DNA of 64,000 bases. Origin: Cyanobacteria bacterium OH_PDB_230 (lineage in GTDB: Bacteria; Cyanobacteriota; Vampirovibrionia; Gastranaerophilales; Gastranaerophilaceae). Below are positions 19,396 to 27,400 of this stretch, piece by piece. A program made the translations under genes and the position numbers. The first letter of the stretch is position 1. Every line of letters starts with the position of its first letter. The stretch is from assembly GCA_023421795.1 (NCBI GenBank), contig JAEZSO010000002.1:682001-746000 (forward strand), in the 5' to 3' direction. Under the pieces are notes generated by a model. That model ran no database searches. It had not been told where the DNA came from and saw nothing but the letters and a program-made list of their open reading frames with translations.

Positions 19396-21246
19396 ATGGA
19401 CGGATTATCAGTTACGGAATATATTAAAAAAGCCTTTGAGTCAAAAGATTCAGGTAATTATAAGCAGGCAATAGAGTATTTTTATAAGGCTCTTAATATA
19501 GATAATGAAAGCTCTGAAATAATGAGTGAGATTGCGGGTTTGTATTTTAAAATAAACAACCCCGAAAGAGCTATAGAATACTATGAACAAGCTCTTCTGA
19601 TCGATCCTTTTAATTTAGAGATAAAATTCAGCCTGGCTCTTGTTTACAAATACATAGGCAATATGGAAAAAACGGTTGCCTTGCTTGAAGTAATTTATGC
19701 CAAAAACAATAAAATTGAATATCTGATAGAACTTGTTCATACGCTTTATTTGGAAGGAAAATACGAAGAAGCTATATCCTTTTATAACAAGTCAGTTTAT
19801 CAAGAATCAAATTCCGATATGCTTCATTATTATGTGGGCCTTGCAAATTTTGCCTTGGGAAATTTTGATGATGCCCAAAAAATGTACAGAGCAGCATTGA
19901 ATTCCAACCCGGAGAACCATGATGTCAGGTTCGATCTTGCAAAATTGTTATTTGAGAAAAAGGAATATGATGAAGCAGAGATATTGCTTTTAAAGGTTTT
20001 GGAGCACAAATTAATTTCAAAAGCATATTATTTATTGGGAGAAATTAATTTCGCGAAAAATAATTTTGATAAAGCGGTTAATTATTTAGCTATAGCCTCA
20101 AATATCGAAAACAAATCGCCTTTGTATTTTTACGAACTTGCTACCGTGTATTCGTTGAAAGGCTTTTTCAAAGAAGCGGAAGATAATTTCTTAAAAGCTA
20201 TAAAACTAAGCCCTAACAACCTTTTATATAATTATGCGATTGCGTATTTGTATTATCAGATGGGCGAAACCTCTAAAGTTAACCAGAAACTTTCATATAT
20301 TTTATCGATAAATCCGCATCATTTGGATGCTTTAACCTTAAAGGCTTTGATTGCTTCTGACGAAGATGATGTGATAACTGCTAACAAGCTTATAGATGAA
20401 GTATTATCTACTACAACCTCCAGCGATTTTGCGTATTATGTCAAAGCTGTGCTTTATAAAAAACTGAGCTGGTGGGAAAAAGCTATTGAGACAATTAACA
20501 AAGCATTGGCGATAAACCCTAAATCGCTCGAGTATATGAGTGAGCTGGCTGTATATTACTATGAAGCAAAATTTTATGGCGATACAAAGAAAATTTGTAA
20601 AAAAATACTTGAAATAGATAATAAATTCTTATTCGCTTACGTTATGCTCGGAAAAGTCTATTTCTTAAATAAAGACTATAAAACTGCGCTGAGTAATCTT
20701 GATAATGCTATAGAGCTTGATAAAAATGCCCATGAAGCTTATTTCATAAAAGCTAAAATTTTAAAAGAAACCAATGTCAATGTAACGGCCTTAGATAATG
20801 CAAAAATTGCCGTTTCAATAGCACCTTATAACGTCGATTATTTTGAATTTATAGCGCAGTGTTATTATGAACTTGAAAATTACAAGGATGCTTATTTCTA
20901 TTTCAAAGAAGCTTCTGATTTAGACCCTTTGAACGTCAGATACAAGTTCTATATGGCCAAGTGCTCTCAAAATTTGGATGAAATCAGTAACGCCATATCA
21001 AATTATTCGGTGGCAAGAAGGCTGGATCCATCTAATGTCTCTCTTGCTTTAGAATATGCCGATTTCTTGTGCTCCGCGAAAAAACATAAGACAGCATTAG
21101 AGATATTGAAATCAGTAATCGATTACAATCCATCTTCCAAAGAACTGGAAGCCGTCAACATAAAGGTCAAAGAAATAGAAGCGTCGCTTTCAGATAAATC
21201 TGTAAGTTTGAAAAAGCTGTTTTCAAATTTGAAAACCAAAAAATAG
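19396..21246 (+). CDS. Large tetratricopeptide-repeat protein
   Basis: A 616-residue protein made almost entirely of 34-residue TPR units. Examples are GNYKQAIEYFYKALNIDN, NPERAIEYYEQALLIDP, WWEKAIETINKALAINP and NYKDAYFYFKEASDLDP. The repeats run from about residue 18 to the C-terminus. There is no signal peptide, membrane helix or catalytic domain, so it is a cytoplasmic scaffold with unknown partners. Only a TATAAT box lies just upstream, and no distinct ribosome-binding leader is seen. The stop codon is two bases from the convergent HerA-like gene. Confidence 0.85.
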   Translation: MDGLSVTEYIKKAFESKDSGNYKQAIEYFYKALNIDNESSEIMSEIAGLYFKINNPERAIEYYEQALLIDPFNLEIKFSLALVYKYIGNMEKTVALLEVIYAKNNKIEYLIELVHTLYLEGKYEEAISFYNKSVYQESNSDMLHYYVGLANFALGNFDDAQKMYRAALNSNPENHDVRFDLAKLLFEKKEYDEAEILLLKVLEHKLISKAYYLLGEINFAKNNFDKAVNYLAIASNIENKSPLYFYELATVYSLKGFFKEAEDNFLKAIKLSPNNLLYNYAIAYLYYQMGETSKVNQKLSYILSINPHHLDALTLKALIASDEDDVITANKLIDEVLSTTTSSDFAYYVKAVLYKKLSWWEKAIETINKALAINPKSLEYMSELAVYYYEAKFYGDTKKICKKILEIDNKFLFAYVMLGKVYFLNKDYKTALSNLDNAIELDKNAHEAYFIKAKILKETNVNVTALDNAKIAVSIAPYNVDYFEFIAQCYYELENYKDAYFYFKEASDLDPLNVRYKFYMAKCSQNLDEISNAISNYSVARRLDPSNVSLALEYADFLCSAKKHKTALEILKSVIDYNPSSKELEAVNIKVKEIEASLSDKSVSLKKLFSNLKTKK

Positions 21247-21248
21247 CT

Positions 21249-23255
21249 TTAAACAAGCTGTATATCAGCAAGATTCGGATCTAAAAGTCTTCTGCCGACA
21301 TTGTCAAATTGGATTGATAGAAGCGTTTTGTTTCCGTATGCAATGATTTTTTCTACTATGCCTTTGCCGTATTTTGCGTGGAATACAAAATTTCCTTCTT
21401 TAAATAAATTTTTGCTGACAGGTTCTTCTGCTACTTTGGCTTCATATATTGGAACCGATGGCTTTTTAGGGATTGGCGATGGTTTTGGAGGTTCAGCGAT
21501 TGTCTGAGCCTGTTGTTGAATAGGTTCAGAGATTTGAACAGTTGATTGGACAGGCACCGTTGCTATTTTTTCTCTTATAGGTTCAGCAACAGGTTTGGTC
21601 TGGATTGGAGTTATATATTCTTCATCGTCCAGGTCCTCTTCGTCTTCAATTTCATCCTCGTTGTCTTCAAACGTTTTTATCTCAAGCACGGAAGGAGCAT
21701 TATCTTGCAGTTGTATAATTTGAGGTTCTTCATATGTCAAGATACTCTCTTCAGGCTGTGTTAGAGAGGTTTCTAATATTGATTCTGCCGTTGCAGCAGG
21801 CTCAAAACTTATAGAATCCAAGTAATCAAGGTCATCTTCCGTTACATCGTCTACCATTGGCTGAAGATTGCCTTCATCTTCTTGAGAGGTAATCGTTTCA
21901 ACTTCATCTAGGTATTCATTCTCAAATTCATCGTAGCTTTCTTCAAAAATCGGTTCTTGTTGAGTTTCTTCTGTTGAAGCGGTGAACATTTTATCTATGT
22001 CACCTTGTATTTCAGCATCGACGGTTTTAGAGAAGAAGCTTCTGTCTAGAGCTTTTAATTTCAATATTAACGGCATATAGAAAGTATTTTCGCTCCAGAT
22101 GATAAATTCTTTTTGGTTCAATTTTTGTAAGAAAGAATTATATATTTCAAAATCATTCACTCTCTCTACCGGAGCAAATAGTATCAGGTTTTTGCATAAT
22201 GCTTTCAACTCGGGCATTAACTTATAGTTGTAGCTGGAAACAGGTATCGGCCTAAGATTTTCATTTTCATATATCGTTTGTATGGTTTGTTTTGTTGAAT
22301 TGTCGTTATTTAAATTTATTAGAAAATAACATTTTTTCTCTATTTGAGAAGCTATTGTCTCAATGATAAATCTGTGCCATTTCTGTTCTATATTTGAAGC
22401 ATCAATGATTGTTATAGAAGATTTTGAAAGTATCTTGTTTAAGAAATTAAATTGTTCTTTCTTTTGGGCAAACAAACCTTTTTGCTGATATTTTACTAAT
22501 TTGTTTTTAAATATAAGCAGCTCAGGGATAGGATTCTGGTTGCATTGTTCATCTATTACGCTTTTGAATACGTCAAGAGGTATGAATTTATCTTCAAGAG
22601 TGTCTACATAGCTTTGCAGCTCAAGCAGAATACCCTGAAGAATAGCTTTGTTTTCAACCTGGCAGTCTTCCAGATCATTTTCTGATATAAAATCAAAGGC
22701 GTTGAAATTTAAAGGCAGTTTATATTCTTTTGAAATAGTTATTCTTGTGGCATCTTCAATCCTTTTATATCTTCCGTCAAAATCAAGCAAAATAGTTCTT
22801 TTTCTGTTGTCTTGAAGGCTGTATATAATATTTGTTGTTATTGTAGTTGCGTTTTCAACTTTATCACATTGTATATAAGGCTTTTCTCTAAGCAGATTTA
22901 AGCCTAAATTAATTGCGATAGAGGGGTGAGAAGCCAGATGCCCCCAGAAAATATTTGTTGTATTGCTCTGGGTAAGTTGTGCTATTTCTTTTGGATCTAT
23001 ATAAATTATGTTTGCGTCTCTTGACGGAGTGTATCCGTTGTATGTAGACAGATTGGCATTTTTATTTATAGATAATGAAAATTTCACCGTAGCAACGTTT
23101 ATTCCGTCCTTATCTGTCGATTCAATATCAATTATCTGTGCTATTAAGCTTTGATTTGAATCTTCTATAAGTAAGAAATCGGCTAAAAGAAGATGATTTC
23201 CGCTAGGGGAATATAAAATTTTAGCTATATCGTTCTTGACTTCAAATAGTTGCAT
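21249..23255 (-). CDS. HerA/DUF87-like protein lacking a P-loop, with PcrA-type tail
   Basis: A 668-residue protein. The N-terminal 400 residues follow the order of HerA-type ATPases: a barrel-like start, then a Walker-A-position segment that reads QCDKVENATTITTNII with no GxxGxGK[ST]. Next comes a Walker-B-like strand TILLDFDGRY, the stretch ITISKEYKLPLNFNAFDF, and a late QKEFIIWSENTFYMPLILKL resembling the HerA C-terminal strand pair. About 200 acidic, low-complexity residues follow. The last 55 residues (FKEGNFVFHAKYGKGIVEKI) resemble the Tudor-like C-terminal domain of PcrA/UvrD helicases. AGAGG precedes ATG 23255. The HerA relationship is inferred from pattern only; function unknown. Confidence 0.55.
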   Translation of the reverse strand: MQLFEVKNDIAKILYSPSGNHLLLADFLLIEDSNQSLIAQIIDIESTDKDGINVATVKFSLSINKNANLSTYNGYTPSRDANIIYIDPKEIAQLTQSNTTNIFWGHLASHPSIAINLGLNLLREKPYIQCDKVENATTITTNIIYSLQDNRKRTILLDFDGRYKRIEDATRITISKEYKLPLNFNAFDFISENDLEDCQVENKAILQGILLELQSYVDTLEDKFIPLDVFKSVIDEQCNQNPIPELLIFKNKLVKYQQKGLFAQKKEQFNFLNKILSKSSITIIDASNIEQKWHRFIIETIASQIEKKCYFLINLNNDNSTKQTIQTIYENENLRPIPVSSYNYKLMPELKALCKNLILFAPVERVNDFEIYNSFLQKLNQKEFIIWSENTFYMPLILKLKALDRSFFSKTVDAEIQGDIDKMFTASTEETQQEPIFEESYDEFENEYLDEVETITSQEDEGNLQPMVDDVTEDDLDYLDSISFEPAATAESILETSLTQPEESILTYEEPQIIQLQDNAPSVLEIKTFEDNEDEIEDEEDLDDEEYITPIQTKPVAEPIREKIATVPVQSTVQISEPIQQQAQTIAEPPKPSPIPKKPSVPIYEAKVAEEPVSKNLFKEGNFVFHAKYGKGIVEKIIAYGNKTLLSIQFDNVGRRLLDPNLADIQLV

Positions 23256-23327
23256 TCGTGCCTCTTTGTTCGGTGCCTAAAATTGTTGATATAATTATAC
23301 AACATTAAAGAATTTATACAATTAGTT

Positions 23328-24200
23328 TTATTCGAGTGGTTCTAAGTGGATTATGTAACTTGAATTCGCAAAGGTTCTCTCTATCTCATTTTCAATCTCA
23401 TCACAAATCATATGACCTTCTTTGATTGTTTTATCGGGGTTTAAAAGAAGAGTTAATTCAATTTGTCTTACAATTCCTGATTTTCTCGTTTTTAAATCTT
23501 TGTATTCTATTTCGTGCAAACCGGAATAGTAATCCAGTATGGATATTATGGTTTTATTTTCTTCTTGCGGCAATGTAGTGTCCAATAAATTGTATGTTGC
23601 CTTTTTGCAAATTGTAAACCCTGCTTTAAAGATAATTATTGCTATAAGTATGGCTACAATCGGGTCTAGGATATGTATGCCGGTCATTTTTATCGTTAAA
23701 AGGCCTAAAAATACTCCGAAAGAAGAATATACATCTGTCCTTAAATGTTCGGCATCAGCAAACAGGGCAATCGAGTCAGTTTTTTTCGCCACTCTGAATA
23801 GGTAAGTGCTTACAATAATGTTTATCACGGTAGAAAAAAGCATCACGGCCATACCAAGATTTTCGTTTAGAACCGCATGAGAGCGTTCGATAATCTTTAC
23901 GGTAGATTCGTAAATTATATATATTGAAGCGCCGATTATGAGACTTCCTTCGATTAACCCTGAGAAATCTTCGTATTTTCCGTGCCCGAATTGATGTTTT
24001 TCATCGGCAGGCTCTGAAGATTTTGACACGGCAAACAGTGCTAAAAAAGAAGCAAGCAGGTCGCTTGTTGAATGCACGGCTTCAGATATTATACTTATTG
24101 AGCCTGAAAGAAATCCTGCAATCAGTTTCAATATAATTAAAATGGAATTTGAGATTACAGAAATAAGCGCTGCAAATTTTTTTTCATAAGTATAAGGCAT
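23328..24200 (-). CDS. Cation diffusion facilitator family metal exporter
   Basis: A 290-residue CDF transporter that exchanges Zn2+, Fe2+ or a related divalent cation for protons at the inner membrane. Six helices are apparent. The metal site in helix 2 is in SEAVHSTSDLLASFLALFAV and that in helix 5 in ADAEHLRTDVYSS; the conserved FGHGKYEDFSGLIEG loop is present. A C-terminal cytoplasmic ferredoxin-like domain ends in SYIIHLEP. The gene sits 17 bases after the fliT-like gene, so it may be co-transcribed with flagellar chaperone genes. Substrate cannot be fixed from sequence. Confidence 0.92.
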   Translation of the reverse strand: MPYTYEKKFAALISVISNSILIILKLIAGFLSGSISIISEAVHSTSDLLASFLALFAVSKSSEPADEKHQFGHGKYEDFSGLIEGSLIIGASIYIIYESTVKIIERSHAVLNENLGMAVMLFSTVINIIVSTYLFRVAKKTDSIALFADAEHLRTDVYSSFGVFLGLLTIKMTGIHILDPIVAILIAIIIFKAGFTICKKATYNLLDTTLPQEENKTIISILDYYSGLHEIEYKDLKTRKSGIVRQIELTLLLNPDKTIKEGHMICDEIENEIERTFANSSYIIHLEPLE

Positions 24201-24217
24201 TGTCTCTTTCCGGTTAA

Positions 24218-24577
24218 CTATTCCGTGACATCTACTATATTAGATCCAACAATATCTTGTGAATATGCTGACACAAGCCTCGAACTTTTGCCGGTTTGTT
24301 CGAGTTCTTTTCTTAATCCTTCTCTTATAGCTTCAAGTCTTGTAAGATTCTTTGATTCTTGCGCATTAAGCTTTTTTATTAGTTCTTGAAGCTCGGGGGG
24401 ATAATCCTGAAGACCGGTGTTATTCTTACTTGTTTGCACAAGCAATTCTGTTAATTTATCCCTTTTGGATACTGTCTGAGGCAAGTCCTCAAATTTCTTT
24501 TCATTTATCAAATTTTCTATTTCAAGAGAGATAGAAAAAATTTGTTCGTATAAAAGTTTTATTTGGTTAAAGTCCAT
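24218..24577 (-). CDS. FliT-like flagellar chaperone candidate
   Basis: A 119-residue all-helical protein. The pattern LLYEQIFSISLEIENLINEK, a conserved KRDKLTELL segment and a long coiled C-terminal helix fit FliT (the FliD export chaperone) or the related FlgN family. The position directly after fliS strongly favours FliT. Sequence conservation in this family is low, so I leave the symbol empty. It is 21 bases from fliS and 17 from the CDF gene. Confidence 0.65.
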   Translation of the reverse strand: MDFNQIKLLYEQIFSISLEIENLINEKKFEDLPQTVSKRDKLTELLVQTSKNNTGLQDYPPELQELIKKLNAQESKNLTRLEAIREGLRKELEQTGKSSRLVSAYSQDIVGSNIVDVTE

Positions 24578-24598
24578 TAGTAGCTCCGTTTAAGAAGA

Positions 24599-25039
24599 TT
24601 ATTCGTCATCATCTTCGTATTCATCTTCATGTAAAGAATAGCTTTCGCCTTTTTCTTTGTTAGCTATGTCGATTGCTTGTTGCCAAGTGTTTCTTAATTC
24701 TTTTAAGTGAAAAAGTACTTCTTCAAGAATGGTTGCATCTTTTTTTATATTCGCATCCACCAACCTTTTATATAGGTATGTATACAAATCATAAAGGTTT
24801 TGGGCGACTTCTCCTCCAAGTTCGATATCAAGTGTGTTTTGAAACTCGTTAATGATCTTTTGGGCGCTCATAATATTGTTGTGTATTTTTTGAATGTTTA
24901 AAGGCTCATTTCCGGATGACATTTCGTTTTTGGCAATATTAACAAATTGAATTGCTCCGTCATATAACATAATCAATATCTTCTCAGGGCTGGAAGTTTC
25001 TATCTGATTTTTCTGATATTGTTTGAGGTAAAGATTCAT
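24599..25039 (-). CDS. fliS: Flagellin export chaperone FliS
   Basis: A 146-residue helical protein that binds the flagellin C-terminus in the cytoplasm and prevents early polymerisation. The family start is clear: LKQYQKNQIETSSPEKILIMLYDGAIQF, followed by IQKIHNNIMSAQKIINEFQNTLD and LYDLYTYLYKRLVDANI. A short acidic tail (DEYEDDDE) extends the normal length. A good ribosome-binding site (AGGAG) precedes the start. It is encoded between flaG and the fliT-like gene. Confidence 0.95.
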   Translation of the reverse strand: MNLYLKQYQKNQIETSSPEKILIMLYDGAIQFVNIAKNEMSSGNEPLNIQKIHNNIMSAQKIINEFQNTLDIELGGEVAQNLYDLYTYLYKRLVDANIKKDATILEEVLFHLKELRNTWQQAIDIANKEKGESYSLHEDEYEDDDE

Positions 25040-25056
25040 TTTCTCTCCTTTGGGTG

Positions 25057-25476
25057 TTACACTTTTTTATTTACTAATATTCCTGAAGTTTCGTTTAACC
25101 TTGATACCAGTTTTATAAGGTCATTCGGTAAAATGGTTTCTATAACTTTATTTTGCTCCAAGTCAATTAGTTCTATAAGTTGAGTTTTCTTATTTAATTT
25201 TACAGTAAATTTTTTATTTGGGTTATTTTGTTGATAATCATCGGCATTATTTTGGGCTTCATCTTCTTCATCTTTGCTGAACATGTAATAGACATCTTCG
25301 TCTTCTTCTTCAAATTCTTTGTTTTTAGTTTTTTGTTTTTCAGAAAGATTTTCTACATCTTTTATTGTTCTTTGAGTGCCTTTTAGTGCCAGAACTTCAG
25401 CATTATTCGCCATCTGAGCAGATGTTAGCTCATTGTGAGGAGAGATATTTTTCATTGAAAAACCGTCTAGGCCCAT
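25057..25476 (-). CDS. flaG: FlaG-family flagellar protein
   Basis: A 139-residue protein whose last 55 residues match FlaG: KFTVKLNKKTQLIELIDLEQ, then KVIETILPNDLIKLVSRLNE, then GILVNKK. FlaG affects filament length in several bacteria. The first 80 residues are polar and acidic, longer than usual. It begins the minus-strand cluster flaG-fliS-fliT-like-CDF. The usual fliD between flaG and fliS is absent. Confidence 0.85.
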   Translation of the reverse strand: MGLDGFSMKNISPHNELTSAQMANNAEVLALKGTQRTIKDVENLSEKQKTKNKEFEEEDEDVYYMFSKDEEDEAQNNADDYQQNNPNKKFTVKLNKKTQLIELIDLEQNKVIETILPNDLIKLVSRLNETSGILVNKKV

Positions 25477-25504
25477 ATTATATTCAATCCTATTTTCTGA
25501 TGGT

Positions 25505-25533
25505 TTGCCTTATCACTATAATTTTATTATAAT
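25505..25533 (+). promoter_or_regulatory. Promoter for the MshEN-like gene
   Basis: TTGCCT (25505-25510) and TATAAT (25528-25533) have a 17-base spacer, about 40 bases before the start at 25571. The same region must also carry the divergent flaG promoter. Confidence 0.6.
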
Positions 25534-25570
25534 ATATATCTATAAATATTAAAACAATCTTGGAGATGAT

Positions 25571-26338
25571 ATGGAAAAGAAAAATGTTTTTTCAAACTTT
25601 TTAGATAAATTTTTGGGTTTCCCTCTTTGGATAAAAGAGGTTTTATATTTACAAATGAAAGAAGATTTGGAAAATTATTCTTTAAGTGCGGCTCACGCGC
25701 TTTTGGATAAACGAGATTTGTATCAATATTATGAACCTACAATAACTTATCTTGGAAAAAAAGAAGTATATTCAAGAACAGGAGATTTTTCTCCGAACTT
25801 GTATAAGTTTTTAAATGATGCATCTCAGGGGCTTAATATACTGGAGATTACTCTTAACAATTACTGGACGTTGGAAGAGACTGCTGTTTTGAATTTGCAG
25901 GCTATTGAAAAAGAATTGGTTACAACGCCGGCGACTCCAAATGCAAAAGCCATGGCCCTTTACTTGGCCGGAAAAATAAGGTTAGGAGAGTATTTCAAAC
26001 ACATAGGAAAAGTTGATGTAGATCAGTTAGATATCGCAATCAGAAAACAAAAAGAAATGGATCAGACCGGCCAAAGAATCGGTATGGCAACCATAATGAT
26101 AGAATTAGGTTATGTGACTGAGGAAGAAACCAAAATAGTTTTATATATTAAAGATGAATCCAAAAAACGTTTTATTTTTAATGCTGACATGATTGCAAAA
26201 ACAGCAGTCGCAACTGAGCCTGTTCAAGAGGTTTCTCCATCCGGCTCGGATAATAAAGTCTTGTTAGAAAAGTTGGCAAAAGAAAACAGCGTTCTAAGAC
26301 AAAAGCTTATGGCTATCGCGGATGTTTTAAGAAAATAG
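25571..26338 (+). CDS. Protein with a MshEN/GspE N-terminal-like domain
   Basis: A 255-residue protein. Residues about 135-200 (LGEYFKHIGKVDVDQLDIAI, then RIGMATIMIELGYVTEEE) match the MshEN (T2SSE N-terminal) domain, which in several ATPases binds cyclic di-GMP. No ATPase follows; the C-terminus is a short linker plus coiled coil (LLEKLAKENSVLRQKLMAIA). The N-terminal 130 residues are helical and unrecognised. TTGGAGATGAT precedes ATG 25571. A cyclic di-GMP receptor role is possible but unproven. The asparaginase gene starts eight bases after the stop. Confidence 0.6.
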   Translation: MEKKNVFSNFLDKFLGFPLWIKEVLYLQMKEDLENYSLSAAHALLDKRDLYQYYEPTITYLGKKEVYSRTGDFSPNLYKFLNDASQGLNILEITLNNYWTLEETAVLNLQAIEKELVTTPATPNAKAMALYLAGKIRLGEYFKHIGKVDVDQLDIAIRKQKEMDQTGQRIGMATIMIELGYVTEEETKIVLYIKDESKKRFIFNADMIAKTAVATEPVQEVSPSGSDNKVLLEKLAKENSVLRQKLMAIADVLRK

Positions 26339-26345
26339 AATATTG

Positions 26346-27329
26346 ATGAAACCAGAATATATAAAACTTGTTGAATTTTATCGTAATGGTCTTGTTGAAC
26401 AAGAACACTTCGGTCTGATTTTATACATGTCAAAACATAATCTATTGGGTATACTTGGTAGTGACAATAACTACAAGTTTTTTCAGCGCTCTTGTATGAA
26501 GCCCTTGCAGCTCGCTTTACATATGGATTTAGGCCTTGATAAGATTTTTGATTTCTCTTCTGAAGAGATGGCTGTCGGAGCCGCTTCTCACACAGGTGAT
26601 TTAGAGCATCAAAGAGTTGTAAGAAACGTTTTAGAGAAACTGGGTTTTGATGAGTCAAATTTGCTTTGCCCACCCCAGGTGCCTTTGAGCAAAAAAGAAC
26701 AGGAAAGACTTCTTTTGGCAGGTCTTGAACCAAAAGCCATCCACAACAATTGCTCCGGGAAACACTCGATGATGCTGGCATTGTGTAAATACAAAGGTTG
26801 GGATATAAGCAATTATCTGGATGACTCTCACCCTTTGAATGTTGAAATCATCAAGAGAGTGCTAGAATTATCAGAAGTCGAAGGTGGTGACTTTGTTAAA
26901 AGCAAGGACGGATGCGGTCTTCCTACCGTGGCTACTACTTTGCTTCAGCTAGGTAAAGCTTTCTTGAATCTGTTTCTTGATGAAAAATATTCAGCAATCA
27001 AAAAAGCTTTTTTAGATAATCCTTATCTTATAGGAGGGCACGGCAGGCTTGATTCTGAGATAATTGCAGCTTCCGATAATCTTATTGCTAAAGTAGGCGC
27101 GGGAGGTTTGGTTGTGGTTGTTAATTTGGATCAAGAGGAAGCCGTCGTTGTAAAAATTGATGATGCGAATATGAAAGCCAGAAGCCTTGTTGCAATTGAA
27201 TTTTTAAGACAATTAGGCTGGCTTGATGAAAATTCGATCCAGAGTAACCCTATAAATAAACTTTTCGACAAATCAATAAAAACGCTCCAGGGAGAATATT
27301 TAGGCGAAGTGAAATTTGGATTTCAATAA
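26346..27329 (+). CDS. Asparaginase II family protein
   Basis: A 327-residue member of the Asparaginase_II family (Rhizobium etli type), which hydrolyses asparagine to aspartate and ammonia and is unrelated to AnsA/AnsB. Diagnostic segments are VEFYRNGLVEQEHFG, FQRSCMKPLQL, SHTGDLEHQ, NNCSGKHSMMLALC and the Cys in KDGCGLPTVA. ATG 26346 is used rather than the TTG just before it. It is probably co-transcribed with the MshEN-like gene, eight bases upstream, and is followed by a strong terminator. Confidence 0.9.
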   Translation: MKPEYIKLVEFYRNGLVEQEHFGLILYMSKHNLLGILGSDNNYKFFQRSCMKPLQLALHMDLGLDKIFDFSSEEMAVGAASHTGDLEHQRVVRNVLEKLGFDESNLLCPPQVPLSKKEQERLLLAGLEPKAIHNNCSGKHSMMLALCKYKGWDISNYLDDSHPLNVEIIKRVLELSEVEGGDFVKSKDGCGLPTVATTLLQLGKAFLNLFLDEKYSAIKKAFLDNPYLIGGHGRLDSEIIAASDNLIAKVGAGGLVVVVNLDQEEAVVVKIDDANMKARSLVAIEFLRQLGWLDENSIQSNPINKLFDKSIKTLQGEYLGEVKFGFQ

Positions 27330-27345
27330 ATAAAAGATATTAAAA

Positions 27346-27377
27346 AGAGATTAGATTTGATTCTAATCTCTTTTTTT
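27346..27377. terminator. Bidirectional terminator after asparaginase
   Basis: A 10-bp perfect stem (AGAGATTAGA at 27346-27355 with TCTAATCTCT at 27362-27371) has a T run on the plus strand and an A run on the other flank. It also serves the convergent gene ending at 27401. Confidence 0.88.
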
Positions 27378-27400
27378 GTGGAGTGGATGAGATGATATTT

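Noticed and set aside
21219..21236. Palindrome GTTTTCAAATTTGAAAAC as terminator
   Set aside because: It lies within the end of the TPR coding frame, is AT-rich and has no proper T run on either strand.
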